From Bordetella genomosp. 13 (GTDB lineage Bacteria > Pseudomonadota > Gammaproteobacteria > Burkholderiales > Burkholderiaceae_B): DNA of 64,000 nt. A program made the translations under genes and the position numbers. The stretch is taken from NCBI RefSeq assembly GCF_002119665.1, contig NZ_CP021111.1, forward strand, positions 1,116,001 through 1,180,000, written 5' to 3'. Positions 1 through 8,084 of the stretch are shown here, piece by piece. Every line of letters begins with the position of its first letter. Position 1 is the first letter of the stretch. The notes under the pieces are model-generated. The model was not told the DNA's origin. It saw nothing but the letters and a program-made list of their open reading frames with translations, and did not search any database.

Positions 1-619
1 GGCGCGGCTTGCCGACGCCCTAGTTCTGCGGCGCTACGCACTGTGGCTGCACGATTACGGTTCACAGATCGGCCTGCGGCATGCCATTGCCCATCCCGAA
101 AGGATCGCGGCGCTCGTCATTCAGAACGGCGACATCTACGAGGACGTGCTGGGTCCGAAGTACGAGACCATCCAGGCATGGTGGGCGGACAAGTCGCCCG
201 CGAATCATCGTCCGCTGGAAGAGGCGGTCAGCGAGGAAGGCTTCCGCAGCGAGTTTGTCGGCGAGGTGTCGCCCGAGGTTGCCGCCCGGGTTCCCCCGGA
301 TCTCTGGAAGCTGCACTGGCCGTTGATGGACACGCCTGTCCGCAAGGCGGTGTCGGTCGGCCTGATGGAGAAGCTCGAGTCGAACCTGCAGTGGTTTCCG
401 CGCTATCAGGCGTACCTGCGGGAGCACACGCCGCCCACATTGATCGTGTGGGGCCCGCAGGATGGCTACATGCCCGAGCCTTCGGCCAGCGCCTATCTGA
501 GGGACCTGCCGGATGCCGAACTGCATGTGCTTCATGACGCCGGGCACTGGCTGCTCGAAACGCACTTCGAGCAGGCACAGCGCCTGGTGAGGGACTTTCT
601 GTCGCGGGTGTGGGCGTAA
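1..619 (+). CDS. alpha/beta-fold hydrolase, haloalkane-dehalogenase-like (5' truncated)
   Basis: The gene enters from the left edge; the frame is open from base 2 and no start is visible. The visible C-terminal ~205 residues show an alpha/beta-hydrolase pattern in which the nucleophile elbow reads HDYGSQIG. The nucleophile is therefore probably Asp, as in haloalkane dehalogenases and their relatives, rather than Ser. A helix follows with HPERIAALVIQNGDIYE, then IVWGPQDGYMP (acid-turn region) and the C-terminal catalytic His in HDAGHWLLET. The nucleophile, a downstream acidic residue and the His are all present, so the enzyme looks intact here. The substrate cannot be told. It converges on the small minus-strand gene at 674, with a perfect palindrome between them. 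Confidence 0.85.
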   Translation, partial: ARLADALVLRRYALWLHDYGSQIGLRHAIAHPERIAALVIQNGDIYEDVLGPKYETIQAWWADKSPANHRPLEEAVSEEGFRSEFVGEVSPEVAARVPPDLWKLHWPLMDTPVRKAVSVGLMEKLESNLQWFPRYQAYLREHTPPTLIVWGPQDGYMPEPSASAYLRDLPDAELHVLHDAGHWLLETHFEQAQRLVRDFLSRVWA

Positions 620-654
620 GCGCCCTACGCCTCGGCAAGTCCGCGGCGGCCGCC

Positions 655-676
655 TAGGGCCTGTTAACAGGCCCTA
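655..676. terminator. 22-bp perfect palindrome between convergent genes
   Basis: A perfectly self-complementary 22-mer with a central GTTAAC. As RNA it can fold as GGGCCTG / TTAA loop / CAGGCCC on either strand. It lies between two convergent genes, and its right end contains the stop codon of the minus-strand gene at 674. There is no clear U-tract, so a bidirectional terminator is an inference; a protein-binding palindrome is the alternative. Confidence 0.5.
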
Positions 677-955
677 GCCGAACCGCTTGACCATCCGGGC
701 CAGTCGGGCGACGCCGCCGGTGCCGCTGGCGGCCCGGCCGACCAGCGCCGTTCCCGCTGCCGTGAGCAGCATGCGGCGCAGCAGGCTGCCGTTGCGCATG
801 CCCCGCATCATCAACATCGTGCCCAGGCCCAGCACGATGAGATGTTCGCCGGGGAAATCGGGGCGCTTGGCGTCGATCTCCTTCAGGCGGCCGACCAGCG
901 ACTGCGGCTCTTGCACGCGATAGGGGGCGGAGGTGGGGACGGGCAGGTTCTGCAT
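674..955 (-). CDS. small conserved-looking hypothetical protein, 93 aa
   Basis: The start is the ATG preceded by a good Shine-Dalgarno AAAGGAG at 5-nt spacing. The N-terminal half is polar (MQNLPVPTSAPYRVQEPQ...). The middle is glycine/leucine/methionine-rich (LIVLGLGTMLMMRGMRNG), then there is a basic stretch, a short hydrophobic segment and a basic tail ending VKRFG. This could be a small membrane-associated protein with one or two short hydrophobic helices. I do not recognise the family. It lies 65 bp downstream of the DUF421 gene on the same strand, so the two may be co-transcribed. Confidence 0.6.
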   Translation of the reverse strand: MQNLPVPTSAPYRVQEPQSLVGRLKEIDAKRPDFPGEHLIVLGLGTMLMMRGMRNGSLLRRMLLTAAGTALVGRAASGTGGVARLARMVKRFG

Positions 956-1020
956 GGTGGCTCCTTTGATCGGATGAGAGGCCGGTGGGATGAGCAAGCG
1001 GCATGCCGGTGAAGCCTGCG

Positions 1021-1542
1021 TCAGGACTCGCCGAGCGTCGATTCGCCATCGCCCTTGGCGTCGGGATAGCGGATCACGCTGAATTCGCCCGTGGATTCCA
1101 TGTAGGCGCGGCGAACCTCGTCCAGCGTGGCCACGCCTTTCAGCCGCAGCTGCTCCATCAGCTCCTGCCGCGTCAGGTGTTCGCGCCGCAGGCCGGCCGT
1201 GTCGATGCGGCCTTCGCGGATCAGGCATACGCGGCTGGGCTCCATGAGCTTGCGCACGAAGGGGACGTAGTAGGCCACCCGATCGAGCACGAAGCTCCAT
1301 CCCACTATGGTGGTCACGACGATCATGCCGTCACCCAGCGAGTCCGAATCTCCGGACATGGCGGTGCCAGCGGCGTCCGCCACCAGCACGAGCACCAGGA
1401 TGTCGGCAGCCCCCATCGAGCCCAGGTCGCGCCGGCCCGCGATGCGCAGCAGGATCAGCAAAGTCCAGTAGATCGTCGTGCCCCGCAGGAACATTTCGGC
1501 GGGCCCGGACTGAAGGGAAAACAGGTCTGTGATCATGTCCAT
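1021..1542 (-). CDS. DUF421 / YetF-like membrane protein
   Basis: 173 residues. Hydrophobic N-terminal segments (TTIYWTLLILLRIAGRRDLG, then ADILVLVLVADAAG) are followed by a third membrane segment and a soluble C-terminal domain ending in a VIRYPDAKG-like strand. The order of membrane helices, the RIAGRRDLG loop and the cytosolic domain with VCLIREGRID match the YetF/DUF421 family, whose function is unclear (spore and membrane stress links in Bacillus). The start MDMITD was chosen because it precedes the first helix and has GAGG upstream; an internal ATG two codons later is also possible. It is transcribed divergently from the DNA-repair operon that begins near 1748. Confidence 0.8.
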   Translation of the reverse strand: MDMITDLFSLQSGPAEMFLRGTTIYWTLLILLRIAGRRDLGSMGAADILVLVLVADAAGTAMSGDSDSLGDGMIVVTTIVGWSFVLDRVAYYVPFVRKLMEPSRVCLIREGRIDTAGLRREHLTRQELMEQLRLKGVATLDEVRRAYMESTGEFSVIRYPDAKGDGESTLGES

Positions 1543-1747
1543 GGAAGATATCCTCGTATCGCGTAGCGAGCGTGGGAGAGAGCGGATGGCGCTGCGCAAG
1601 ATTCGTGCCGGGGCGTGCACGCGCGGCCCGGGACATATGCGCCAGGATGCGGGCATGCCGCTTGCTGCAGGGCCGGGCTGCTCGGCTGTCGTCCTTGCTT
1701 TGCCGCATCGCAGACGGCGGCAGGCGGCACGACAGGACGACCTGCCC

Positions 1748-2779
1748 TTGCGCCGACTCTTCCAGGAGCCCGTCATCGCCGACATCGTGCAACTGCGTCC
1801 TGAGGGTCTCTACTGCCCCGCCGGGCGCTTCTACATCGATCCGTGGCGTCCCGTGGACGTCGCGGTGTTGACGCACGGCCATGGCGATCATGCGCGTCCG
1901 GGCATGGGCCGCTATCACACCAGCGCCGAGGGTCTCCCCATCCTGGAATGGCGGCTGGGCCAGCAGCAGTATCACGTGCACGATTACGGCGAGGCGTTCA
2001 CGCTGGGAGGCGCCCGGGTGTCGCTGCATCCCGCGGGACACGTGCTGGGCTCGGCGCAAGTGCGCATCGAGGCGGAAGGAGAGGTATGGGTGGTGTCGGG
2101 CGACTACAAGCGTCAGCCCGATCCCACGTGCACGCCGTTCGAGGTGGTGCCCTGCGATACCTTCATCACCGAGGCCACCTTCGGCCTGCCGATCTACCGC
2201 TGGCCCAGCGCCGCGGACGTGGCGCGCGACATCGTGCAGTGGCGCGACCATTGCGCGGCGAGGGGCGAGGCGGCCATTCTGTACTGCTACGCGCTGGGCA
2301 AGGCGCAGCGGGTGCTCGCAGAGCTGAAGCCGTTCGTCGACCGCCCGGTGTACCTGCACGGCGCGATCGCCGCGGGCGTGGACGTGTACCGGCAGGCGGG
2401 CGTCGCGTTGGCGGATACCCTGCCGGTGATAGAGGCGAACGGCAAGGCCCGCGCCGCCGGCACGGGCTTCGCCGGCGAACTGGTGATGGCCCCGCCCTCG
2501 GCCGCCGGCAGCCCCTGGCTGCGGCGCTTTCGCAAGGCTCAGCATGGCTTCGCGTCGGGATGGATGCGCCTGCGCGGCAACCGGCGCCGCCGCAACATGG
2601 ACCGCGGCTTCGTCGTGTCGGACCACGCCGACTGGCCGGCCTTGCTGCGCACGATACGCGAGACGGGCGCAAGCCGCGTGATCGCCACGCATGGCGACAC
2701 GGTGGCGCTGGTGCGCACCTTGAACGAGGCCGGCGTGACCGCCGAGACGCTGGCCACGCAGTACGGCGACGAAGAATAA
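1748..2779 (+). CDS. ligase-associated DNA exonuclease (metallo-beta-lactamase / beta-CASP)
   Basis: First gene of a four-gene DNA-repair operon. Near the N-terminus is the family signature LRPEGLYCPAGRFYIDPWRPVD, then the metal-binding motif THGHGDH (H43, H45, D47, H48 from this start). HPAGHVLGSAQV, SGDYK and a C-terminal SDHADW follow, as in beta-CASP nucleases such as Artemis/Pso2. The frame stays open further upstream (ATG at 1655, GTG at 1529). I chose TTG 1748 because it gives 343 residues, near the usual family length, and has AGGA at about 10 nt; the start is uncertain. It probably resects DNA together with the downstream ligase, helicase and endonuclease. The gap to the ligase is only 17 nt. 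Confidence 0.9.
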   Translation: MRRLFQEPVIADIVQLRPEGLYCPAGRFYIDPWRPVDVAVLTHGHGDHARPGMGRYHTSAEGLPILEWRLGQQQYHVHDYGEAFTLGGARVSLHPAGHVLGSAQVRIEAEGEVWVVSGDYKRQPDPTCTPFEVVPCDTFITEATFGLPIYRWPSAADVARDIVQWRDHCAARGEAAILYCYALGKAQRVLAELKPFVDRPVYLHGAIAAGVDVYRQAGVALADTLPVIEANGKARAAGTGFAGELVMAPPSAAGSPWLRRFRKAQHGFASGWMRLRGNRRRRNMDRGFVVSDHADWPALLRTIRETGASRVIATHGDTVALVRTLNEAGVTAETLATQYGDEE

Positions 2780-2796
2780 CGGGAGACGACTTCGGC

Positions 2797-4401
2797 ATGA
2801 AGCGATTCGCGGCGTTGTACCAGGAGCTGGACCGCTCCACGGCCATTCTGGACAAGCGCGCCGCGCTGGTCGCGTATTTCCGCGAGGCGCCGCCGCGCGA
2901 CGCCGTGTGGGCGCTGTACCTGCTGGCCGGCGGAAAGATCACCAGCGCGCGGCGCAAGATCGCCGGCGTGGGCGAGTTGCGCGCCTGGGCCGCGGCCGCA
3001 TCGGACACGCCGCCGTGGCTGGTCGACGCCAGCTATGACCAGGTGGGCGACCTGGCCGAGACGCTGGCGCTGCTGGTGCCGGATCCGCAGCGTCCCGCGC
3101 CGGAACGCGGCCTGGCCGACTGGATCGAGGAAGTGCTGGTGCCCGTGGCCAACCGCGACGAAGCGCAGCGCCGCGAGGTCATCGTGTCGGCCTGGCTGGG
3201 CCTGCCCTTCGACGAGCGGCTGGTGTTCAACAAACTGCTGACCGGCGCGTTGCGCGTGGGCGTGTCGCAGCGCATGGTGCAGCAGGCCCTGGCCGAGATG
3301 TCGGGCGTGCCGATCGCGCGCATCGCGCAGCGCATGCTGGGCGCGTGGGCGCCGAGCCCCTCGTTCCTGCGCGACCTGCTCAGCGCCGAGGACTTGCCGG
3401 GCGATCGCCAGCAGCCCTATCCGTTCTTCCTGGCCTCGCCGCTCGAGGCCGAGCCCGCCAGCCTGGGCCCTGTCTCGGATTGGCAGGTGGAGTGGAAGTG
3501 GGACGGCATACGCGCGCAGTTGATCCGGCGGCATGGCGAAGTGGCATTGTGGTCGCGCGGCGAAGAGCGCCTGGACGGCCGGTTTCCCGAGGTGGAGGCC
3601 GCCGCCGCGGCGCTGGGCGTGGATTGCGTGCTGGACGGCGAGTTGCTGGCGTGGCAGGACGGCGCTGCCGGACCCATGCCCTTCGCTGCCCTGCAGACGC
3701 GCATACAGCGGCTCAAGCCCGGTCCCAAATGGCTGGCCGAGGCCCCGGTGAAGATGCTGGCCTACGATCTGCTCGAAATGAACGGCGCCGACCTGCGCGA
3801 ACTTCCGCAGTCCGAACGGCGGCGGCGGCTGGAGGGGCTGTTGCAGCAGCATCCGCACGCGAACCTCAGCCTGTCGCCGCTGGTGCAGGCCGCCGACTGG
3901 GAAGCGGCCGCCGCGCTGCGCGACGAGTCCCGCGAACGCGGCGTGGAAGGCTTCATGCTCAAGCGCGCCAGCGCGCCTTATCAAAGCGGGCGGCGCCGCG
4001 GCGACTGGTGGAAGTGGAAGATCGACCCGCTGACCATCGACGCCGTGCTGCTGTACGCGCAGGCGGGCCACGGGCGGCGCAGCACGCTGTACACCGACTA
4101 CACCTTCGGACTGTGGCAGGGCGATGCGCTGGTGCCCATCGCCAAGGCGTATTCGGGCCTGGACGACAAGGAAATCCTGGAACTGGACCGCTGGCTGCGC
4201 GCCCATACGCGCGAGCGCTTCGGGCCGGTGCGGTCCGTCGATCCGGTACAGGTCTTCGAGCTGGGCTTCGAGGCCGTGAACCTGTCCAAGCGCCACAAGT
4301 CGGGCGTGGCGGTGCGCTTTCCGCGCATCCTGCGCTGGCGGCGCGACAAGCCGGCCGCAGAGGCGGACCAGCTGGATGCGCTGAAGGCCCTGGCCCAATG
4401 A
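2797..4401 (+). CDS. ATP-dependent DNA ligase
   Basis: 534 residues. An N-terminal DNA-binding domain (about 1-200) contains RRKIAGVGELRAW and FNKLLTGALRVGVS. The adenylyltransferase domain has the nucleotidyl-accepting lysine in EWKWDGIR (K234), ELLAW, YDLLE, VEGFMLKR and WWKWKID. The OB-fold domain ends with FELGFEAV and SGVAVRFPRILRWR. All six ligase motifs appear intact, so it should seal nicks with ATP. This is a type I bacterial ATP ligase of the repair-cluster class, not the NAD-dependent replicative LigA and not a LigD fusion. ATG 2797 is preceded by GGGAGA. Its stop overlaps the helicase start (ATGA). Confidence 0.95.
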   Translation: MKRFAALYQELDRSTAILDKRAALVAYFREAPPRDAVWALYLLAGGKITSARRKIAGVGELRAWAAAASDTPPWLVDASYDQVGDLAETLALLVPDPQRPAPERGLADWIEEVLVPVANRDEAQRREVIVSAWLGLPFDERLVFNKLLTGALRVGVSQRMVQQALAEMSGVPIARIAQRMLGAWAPSPSFLRDLLSAEDLPGDRQQPYPFFLASPLEAEPASLGPVSDWQVEWKWDGIRAQLIRRHGEVALWSRGEERLDGRFPEVEAAAAALGVDCVLDGELLAWQDGAAGPMPFAALQTRIQRLKPGPKWLAEAPVKMLAYDLLEMNGADLRELPQSERRRRLEGLLQQHPHANLSLSPLVQAADWEAAAALRDESRERGVEGFMLKRASAPYQSGRRRGDWWKWKIDPLTIDAVLLYAQAGHGRRSTLYTDYTFGLWQGDALVPIAKAYSGLDDKEILELDRWLRAHTRERFGPVRSVDPVQVFELGFEAVNLSKRHKSGVAVRFPRILRWRRDKPAAEADQLDALKALAQ

Positions 4402-6860
4402 GCCGCCCGCGCGGCCGGGATGCGCCGCTGTCCGCATGGTTCGCGGCGCGCGGCTGGAAGCCCGCGCCGTTCCAGCGCGAGACCTGGCGCCGGTATCTGG
4501 ATGGCGAGTCCGGGCTGCTGCATACCCCGACCGGCAGCGGCAAGACGCTGGCGGCCTTCGGCGGACCTCTGCTGCAGGCGCTCGCCGATCCCGCGATGGC
4601 GCGCGCGGCGTCGGGCGACGGGCCGCGCGTGCTGTGGGTCACGCCGCTGCGCGCGCTGGCCGCCGATACGGCCCGGGCGCTGTCGCAGACCACCCAGGAC
4701 CTGAGGCTGAGCTGGACCGTGGCGCTGCGCACGGGCGACGCCAGCGCGCGCGACAAGCGCCTGGCGCGCCAGGGCAAGGCCGACGTGCTGGTGATCACGC
4801 CCGAGTCGCTGGCCCTGTTGTTGTCGTACGCGGATGCCTCGTCCCGCTTTCGCGCGCTGCGCTGCGTGGTGGTGGACGAGTGGCACGAACTGCTGGGCAA
4901 CAAGCGCGGCGTACTGCTGCAGCTGTGCCTGGCCAGGCTGCGGCGACTGTCGCCGGAACTGCGCACCTGGGGCCTGTCCGCCACGCTGGGCAATCTGGAC
5001 GAAGCGCGTGCTGTGTTGCTGCCGCATGCGCCGGACAGCGCGCTGGTATCGGGCGCGCCGCCGCGCAAGGTGACGGTGTCGACGCTGATGCCCGAGCGGG
5101 GCAGGGGCCTGCCGTGGGCAGGTTATCTGGGCCTGTCGCAACTGGCCAACGTGTTCGGGCGCCTGTTCGACGTGCGCGCCACGCTGCTGTTCACCAACAC
5201 GCGCGCGCAGGCCGAGCTGTGGCATCGCGCGCTGGAATCGATCTGGCCCGAAGACCCCGGCACGCTGGCGCTGCATCATGGGTCGCTGGATCCGAAGCTG
5301 CGCGCGACGGTGGAGCAGGGCCTGCGCGACGGCAGCGTGCGCTGCGTGGTGGCCACGTCCAGCCTGGATCTGGGCGTGGATTTCCCCGCGGTGGACCAGG
5401 TGCTGCAGATCGGCAGCCCCAAGGGCGTGGCGCGCCTGCTGCAACGCGCGGGCCGGGCGAAGCACCGGCCCGGCGAGTCCGGCCACGTCGTTTGCGTGCC
5501 GGCGCAGGCCCTGGAGTTGATCGAGTACGCCGCAGCGCGCCAGGCCATCGCGCGCGGCGAGATCGAGTCGCGTCCGCCGCCGCGCGGCAGCCTGGACGTG
5601 CTGGCCCAGCATGCCGTGACGCTGGCGCTGGGCGGCGGCTTCGAGGCCGCCGAGTTGTACGAAGAGGTGCGGGGCACCCATGCGTATGCCGCGCTGGACG
5701 CCGCCACCTGGCAGGCGGTGCTGGACTTCATCGTGCAGGGCGGCCGCGCCCTTTCCAACTATCCCGAGTTCCGCCGCGTCGAGCGCGACGAAGATGGCCG
5801 CTATCGCGTGCACGACCGCCGCATCGCGCTGCGCCACCGCCTGTCCATCGGCACCATCACTTCAGATGGCGCCGTGTCGGTGAAGTATCTGCGGGGCGGC
5901 GGACTGGGCTCGGTGGAGGAAGGGTTCCTGGCGCGCCTGCGGCCCGGCGACCGGTTCCAGTTCGCCGGCCGCACGCTGCAGCTGGTGCGGCTGGAAGGCA
6001 TGACGGCCTATGTGCGGCGCGCCAAGGGCGGCGATGGCCCGGTGGCGACATGGCTGGGCGGGCGCATGCCGCTGTCCACGCAGCTTGGACGCGAAGTGGA
6101 AAGCCTGTATTCGCAACCCGGCGCCCATCCCGAGATGCGCGCGGTCGAGCCGCTGATGCGCATCCAGGAGCAGGCCAGCGCGCTGCCCGGGCCGGGGCGG
6201 CTGGTGGCCGAGCGCATCGCCACGCGGCGCGGCATGCACCTGTTCCTGTTTCCGTTCTCGGGCCGCGCCGTCCACGAGGGCATGGCCGCGATGATGGCGC
6301 TGCGCTGGGGGCGGCTGCATGCCAATACCTTTTCGTACACGGTGAACGACTATGGCCTGATGCTGACGCTGGCCGAACCCGTCGAGCTGGACGAGATCCT
6401 GCTGCGCCGGCTGCTGGCGCCCGATGCCATGACGGAGGACCTGCGCGATGGCGTGAACCTGGGCGAGCTCGCGCGCAGGCAGTTCCGCGAGATCGCGCGC
6501 GTGGCGGGCCTGCTGACGCCGTCGCTGCCCGGCCGCGAGGTGCGTTCGCTGCGGCAGGTGCAGGCGTCCAGCGGGCTGCTCTACGATGTGCTGCGCCGCT
6601 ACGATCCCGATCACTTGCTGCTGGCGCAGGCCGAACGCGAAGTCTTCGAACTGCAGCTGGAAGCGCCGCGGCTGCAGGCGGCGCTGCAGGATTGCGCGGA
6701 GCGCACGCTGGCGCTGCGCCAGCCGCATGCGCTGACGCCGCTGTCGTTTCCGTTGTGGACCGAGAGCCTGCGCGGTCAGCTCAGCACCGAAACCTGGCAG
6801 GCGCGGGTGAAGCGCGCCGCGGAGCAACTGGAGAAACGCTATGCCCGCATCACCGGATGA
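4398..6860 (+). CDS. ligase-associated DEXH-box helicase (Lhr-core type)
   Basis: 820 residues. Walker A TPTGSGKT lies at residues 43-50, TPLRALAAD (motif Ia), ITPESLALLL, and motif II as DEWH (160-163). GLSATLGN is motif III. The second RecA domain has LLFTNTRAQAE, LHHGSLDPKLR, VVATSSLDLGVDFPAVD and QRAGRAKHRPGE. A winged-helix plus Lhr-core C-terminal region follows (about 420-820). It should translocate on single-stranded DNA and unwind duplexes as the motor of the Exo-Lig-Lhr-PdeM repair cluster. It is translationally coupled to the ligase through a 4-nt overlap and overlaps pdeM by 20 nt. Confidence 0.93.
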   Translation: MSRPRGRDAPLSAWFAARGWKPAPFQRETWRRYLDGESGLLHTPTGSGKTLAAFGGPLLQALADPAMARAASGDGPRVLWVTPLRALAADTARALSQTTQDLRLSWTVALRTGDASARDKRLARQGKADVLVITPESLALLLSYADASSRFRALRCVVVDEWHELLGNKRGVLLQLCLARLRRLSPELRTWGLSATLGNLDEARAVLLPHAPDSALVSGAPPRKVTVSTLMPERGRGLPWAGYLGLSQLANVFGRLFDVRATLLFTNTRAQAELWHRALESIWPEDPGTLALHHGSLDPKLRATVEQGLRDGSVRCVVATSSLDLGVDFPAVDQVLQIGSPKGVARLLQRAGRAKHRPGESGHVVCVPAQALELIEYAAARQAIARGEIESRPPPRGSLDVLAQHAVTLALGGGFEAAELYEEVRGTHAYAALDAATWQAVLDFIVQGGRALSNYPEFRRVERDEDGRYRVHDRRIALRHRLSIGTITSDGAVSVKYLRGGGLGSVEEGFLARLRPGDRFQFAGRTLQLVRLEGMTAYVRRAKGGDGPVATWLGGRMPLSTQLGREVESLYSQPGAHPEMRAVEPLMRIQEQASALPGPGRLVAERIATRRGMHLFLFPFSGRAVHEGMAAMMALRWGRLHANTFSYTVNDYGLMLTLAEPVELDEILLRRLLAPDAMTEDLRDGVNLGELARRQFREIARVAGLLTPSLPGREVRSLRQVQASSGLLYDVLRRYDPDHLLLAQAEREVFELQLEAPRLQAALQDCAERTLALRQPHALTPLSFPLWTESLRGQLSTETWQARVKRAAEQLEKRYARITG

Positions 6861-7527
6861 CGCCCTGTCCGTGGAGCTGGCCGGCGAGCCCGTGCAATTG
6901 CTGGCGGACCGGGCGTTGTGGTGGCCCGCGCGGCGCCGGCTGGTCATCGCGGACCTGCACCTGGGCAAGAGCCACGTGTTCCGCCAGGCTGGCATCGCCA
7001 TCCCCAGCGGCGCCACGCAGGACGACCTGGATCGGCTGACGAGGCTGGTGGCGCGGACGGACGCCCATGAGCTGTGGATCGTGGGCGACGTGCTGCACGG
7101 GCCCGCGGCGCGGGCGGCCTGGCGCGACGCGTGGACGCGGTGGCGGCGGCAGCATGCCGCACTGGAGGTTGCCGTGCTGGTGGGCAATCACGATCGCGCG
7201 CTGGATGGAGAATCGATGGGGATGCGGCAATTGGGAGAGGCCCGCGATGACGGGCCGTTCCTGTTCCGGCACCTGCCGCACCCCGACCCGCAGGGCCGCC
7301 ATGTGATCGCGGGCCACGTGCATCCCAAGACGCACTTGCCCGGCGTGCCGCGGGCTTGGCCGGTGTTCTGGCTGCGCCAGGGGATGACCGTGCTGCCGGC
7401 ATTTTCCGAATTCACCGGCGGCTACGAAGTAGGCGTCGAGCAGGGCGATGCGGTGGCGGCCTGCGTGCAGGGCGGTGTGGTGCCGATCGGTTTGGGCGTG
7501 GCTCGCGGCGCGGGAAGCGGGCCCTAG
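6841..7527 (+). CDS. pdeM: ligase-associated DNA-damage-response endonuclease PdeM (MPE-type metallophosphoesterase)
   Basis: 228 residues with the full binuclear metallophosphoesterase set: DLHLGK (D38, H40), VGDVLHG (D83), GNHD (N116, H117) and GHVHP (H159, H161). Family members studied elsewhere are manganese-dependent single-strand DNA endonucleases. The gene start lies inside the end of the helicase gene (20-nt overlap), which makes it the last member of the exonuclease-ligase-helicase-endonuclease operon. The C-terminal strand FTGGYEVG precedes a short variable tail. No induction site (for example a LexA box) was recognised upstream of the operon. Confidence 0.92.
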   Translation: MPASPDDALSVELAGEPVQLLADRALWWPARRRLVIADLHLGKSHVFRQAGIAIPSGATQDDLDRLTRLVARTDAHELWIVGDVLHGPAARAAWRDAWTRWRRQHAALEVAVLVGNHDRALDGESMGMRQLGEARDDGPFLFRHLPHPDPQGRHVIAGHVHPKTHLPGVPRAWPVFWLRQGMTVLPAFSEFTGGYEVGVEQGDAVAACVQGGVVPIGLGVARGAGSGP

Positions 7528-7544
7528 CGCACCGTGTTCAGTCA

Positions 7545-7586
7545 TCGCGTGCGCGGCTGGCCGGCTGCCTGCCGCCGCGCACGCGA
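7545..7586. terminator. 13-bp stem hairpin between convergent genes
   Basis: A 13-nt arm (7545-7557) is perfectly complementary to 7574-7586 with a 16-nt loop that is itself GC-rich. It lies just past the pdeM stop and before the stop of the minus-strand gene at 7596, the right place for a bidirectional terminator. There is no U-tract. Confidence 0.55.
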
Positions 7587-7595
7587 CGCCGCCGA

Positions 7596-7997
7596 TCACT
7601 CGACGAGCCGACCCTGCGCGGATGCGCGCGCATTGCGGCGGCTGGCCGCCCAATGCAGCGCCAGCGCCACGGCCAGCATGGCGGCCATGACCATGCCCCA
7701 GATGACCCAACCCACCACCGAGACCACGGTGCCGAGGCCGCCGAATGCGGGCAGAACCTGGTTGATCAGTTGCGTCAGCCACGCCACGGTGGACTGCAGC
7801 GACTCGAGCATGGCCGTGTCCGCCCAAGGCTCGGCCCACGCGGGCGGCGTCCAGGGTACGGGATTGGCATAGGTGCCGGGTACCTGCGACGAGGCGACGG
7901 TGGCGAGCAGCCAGTCCGAGAGTTGCAGTGTCAGCACGACCAGGCCGGTCCAGATGGCGGACAACACGGCAAAAACCAGCCAGATGAGCGTCTTCAT
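7596..7997 (-). CDS. hypothetical membrane protein, 133 aa
   Basis: MKTLIWLVFAVLSAIWTGLV begins a first transmembrane helix (about 3-30). A proline/tryptophan-rich extracytoplasmic loop (about 38-58) and an amphipathic stretch follow, then a second glycine/alanine-rich hydrophobic region (about 85-117) and a basic C-terminus. The topology suggests a two- or three-helix inner-membrane protein. I do not recognise the family. The start at MKTLIW is chosen because it begins the hydrophobic helix; the frame is open about 23 codons further upstream. It lies downstream of, and on the same strand as, the LysR regulator. Confidence 0.65.
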   Translation of the reverse strand: MKTLIWLVFAVLSAIWTGLVVLTLQLSDWLLATVASSQVPGTYANPVPWTPPAWAEPWADTAMLESLQSTVAWLTQLINQVLPAFGGLGTVVSVVGWVIWGMVMAAMLAVALALHWAASRRNARASAQGRLVE

Positions 7998-8084
7998 GTC
8001 GAGGGTGAATCCTGAAAAAAAAAGCGGAGGTCCCACGATACGCCTTTTCTGGCTTCCGAAAAACAAGCATTACGAAGACGTCAG

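Noticed and set aside
1529..1747. N-terminal extension of the exonuclease from GTG 1529 or ATG 1655
   Set aside because: The extra 31-73 residues are Arg-rich and do not resemble the family. They would overlap the divergent DUF421 start or its promoter, though 1655 cannot be excluded.
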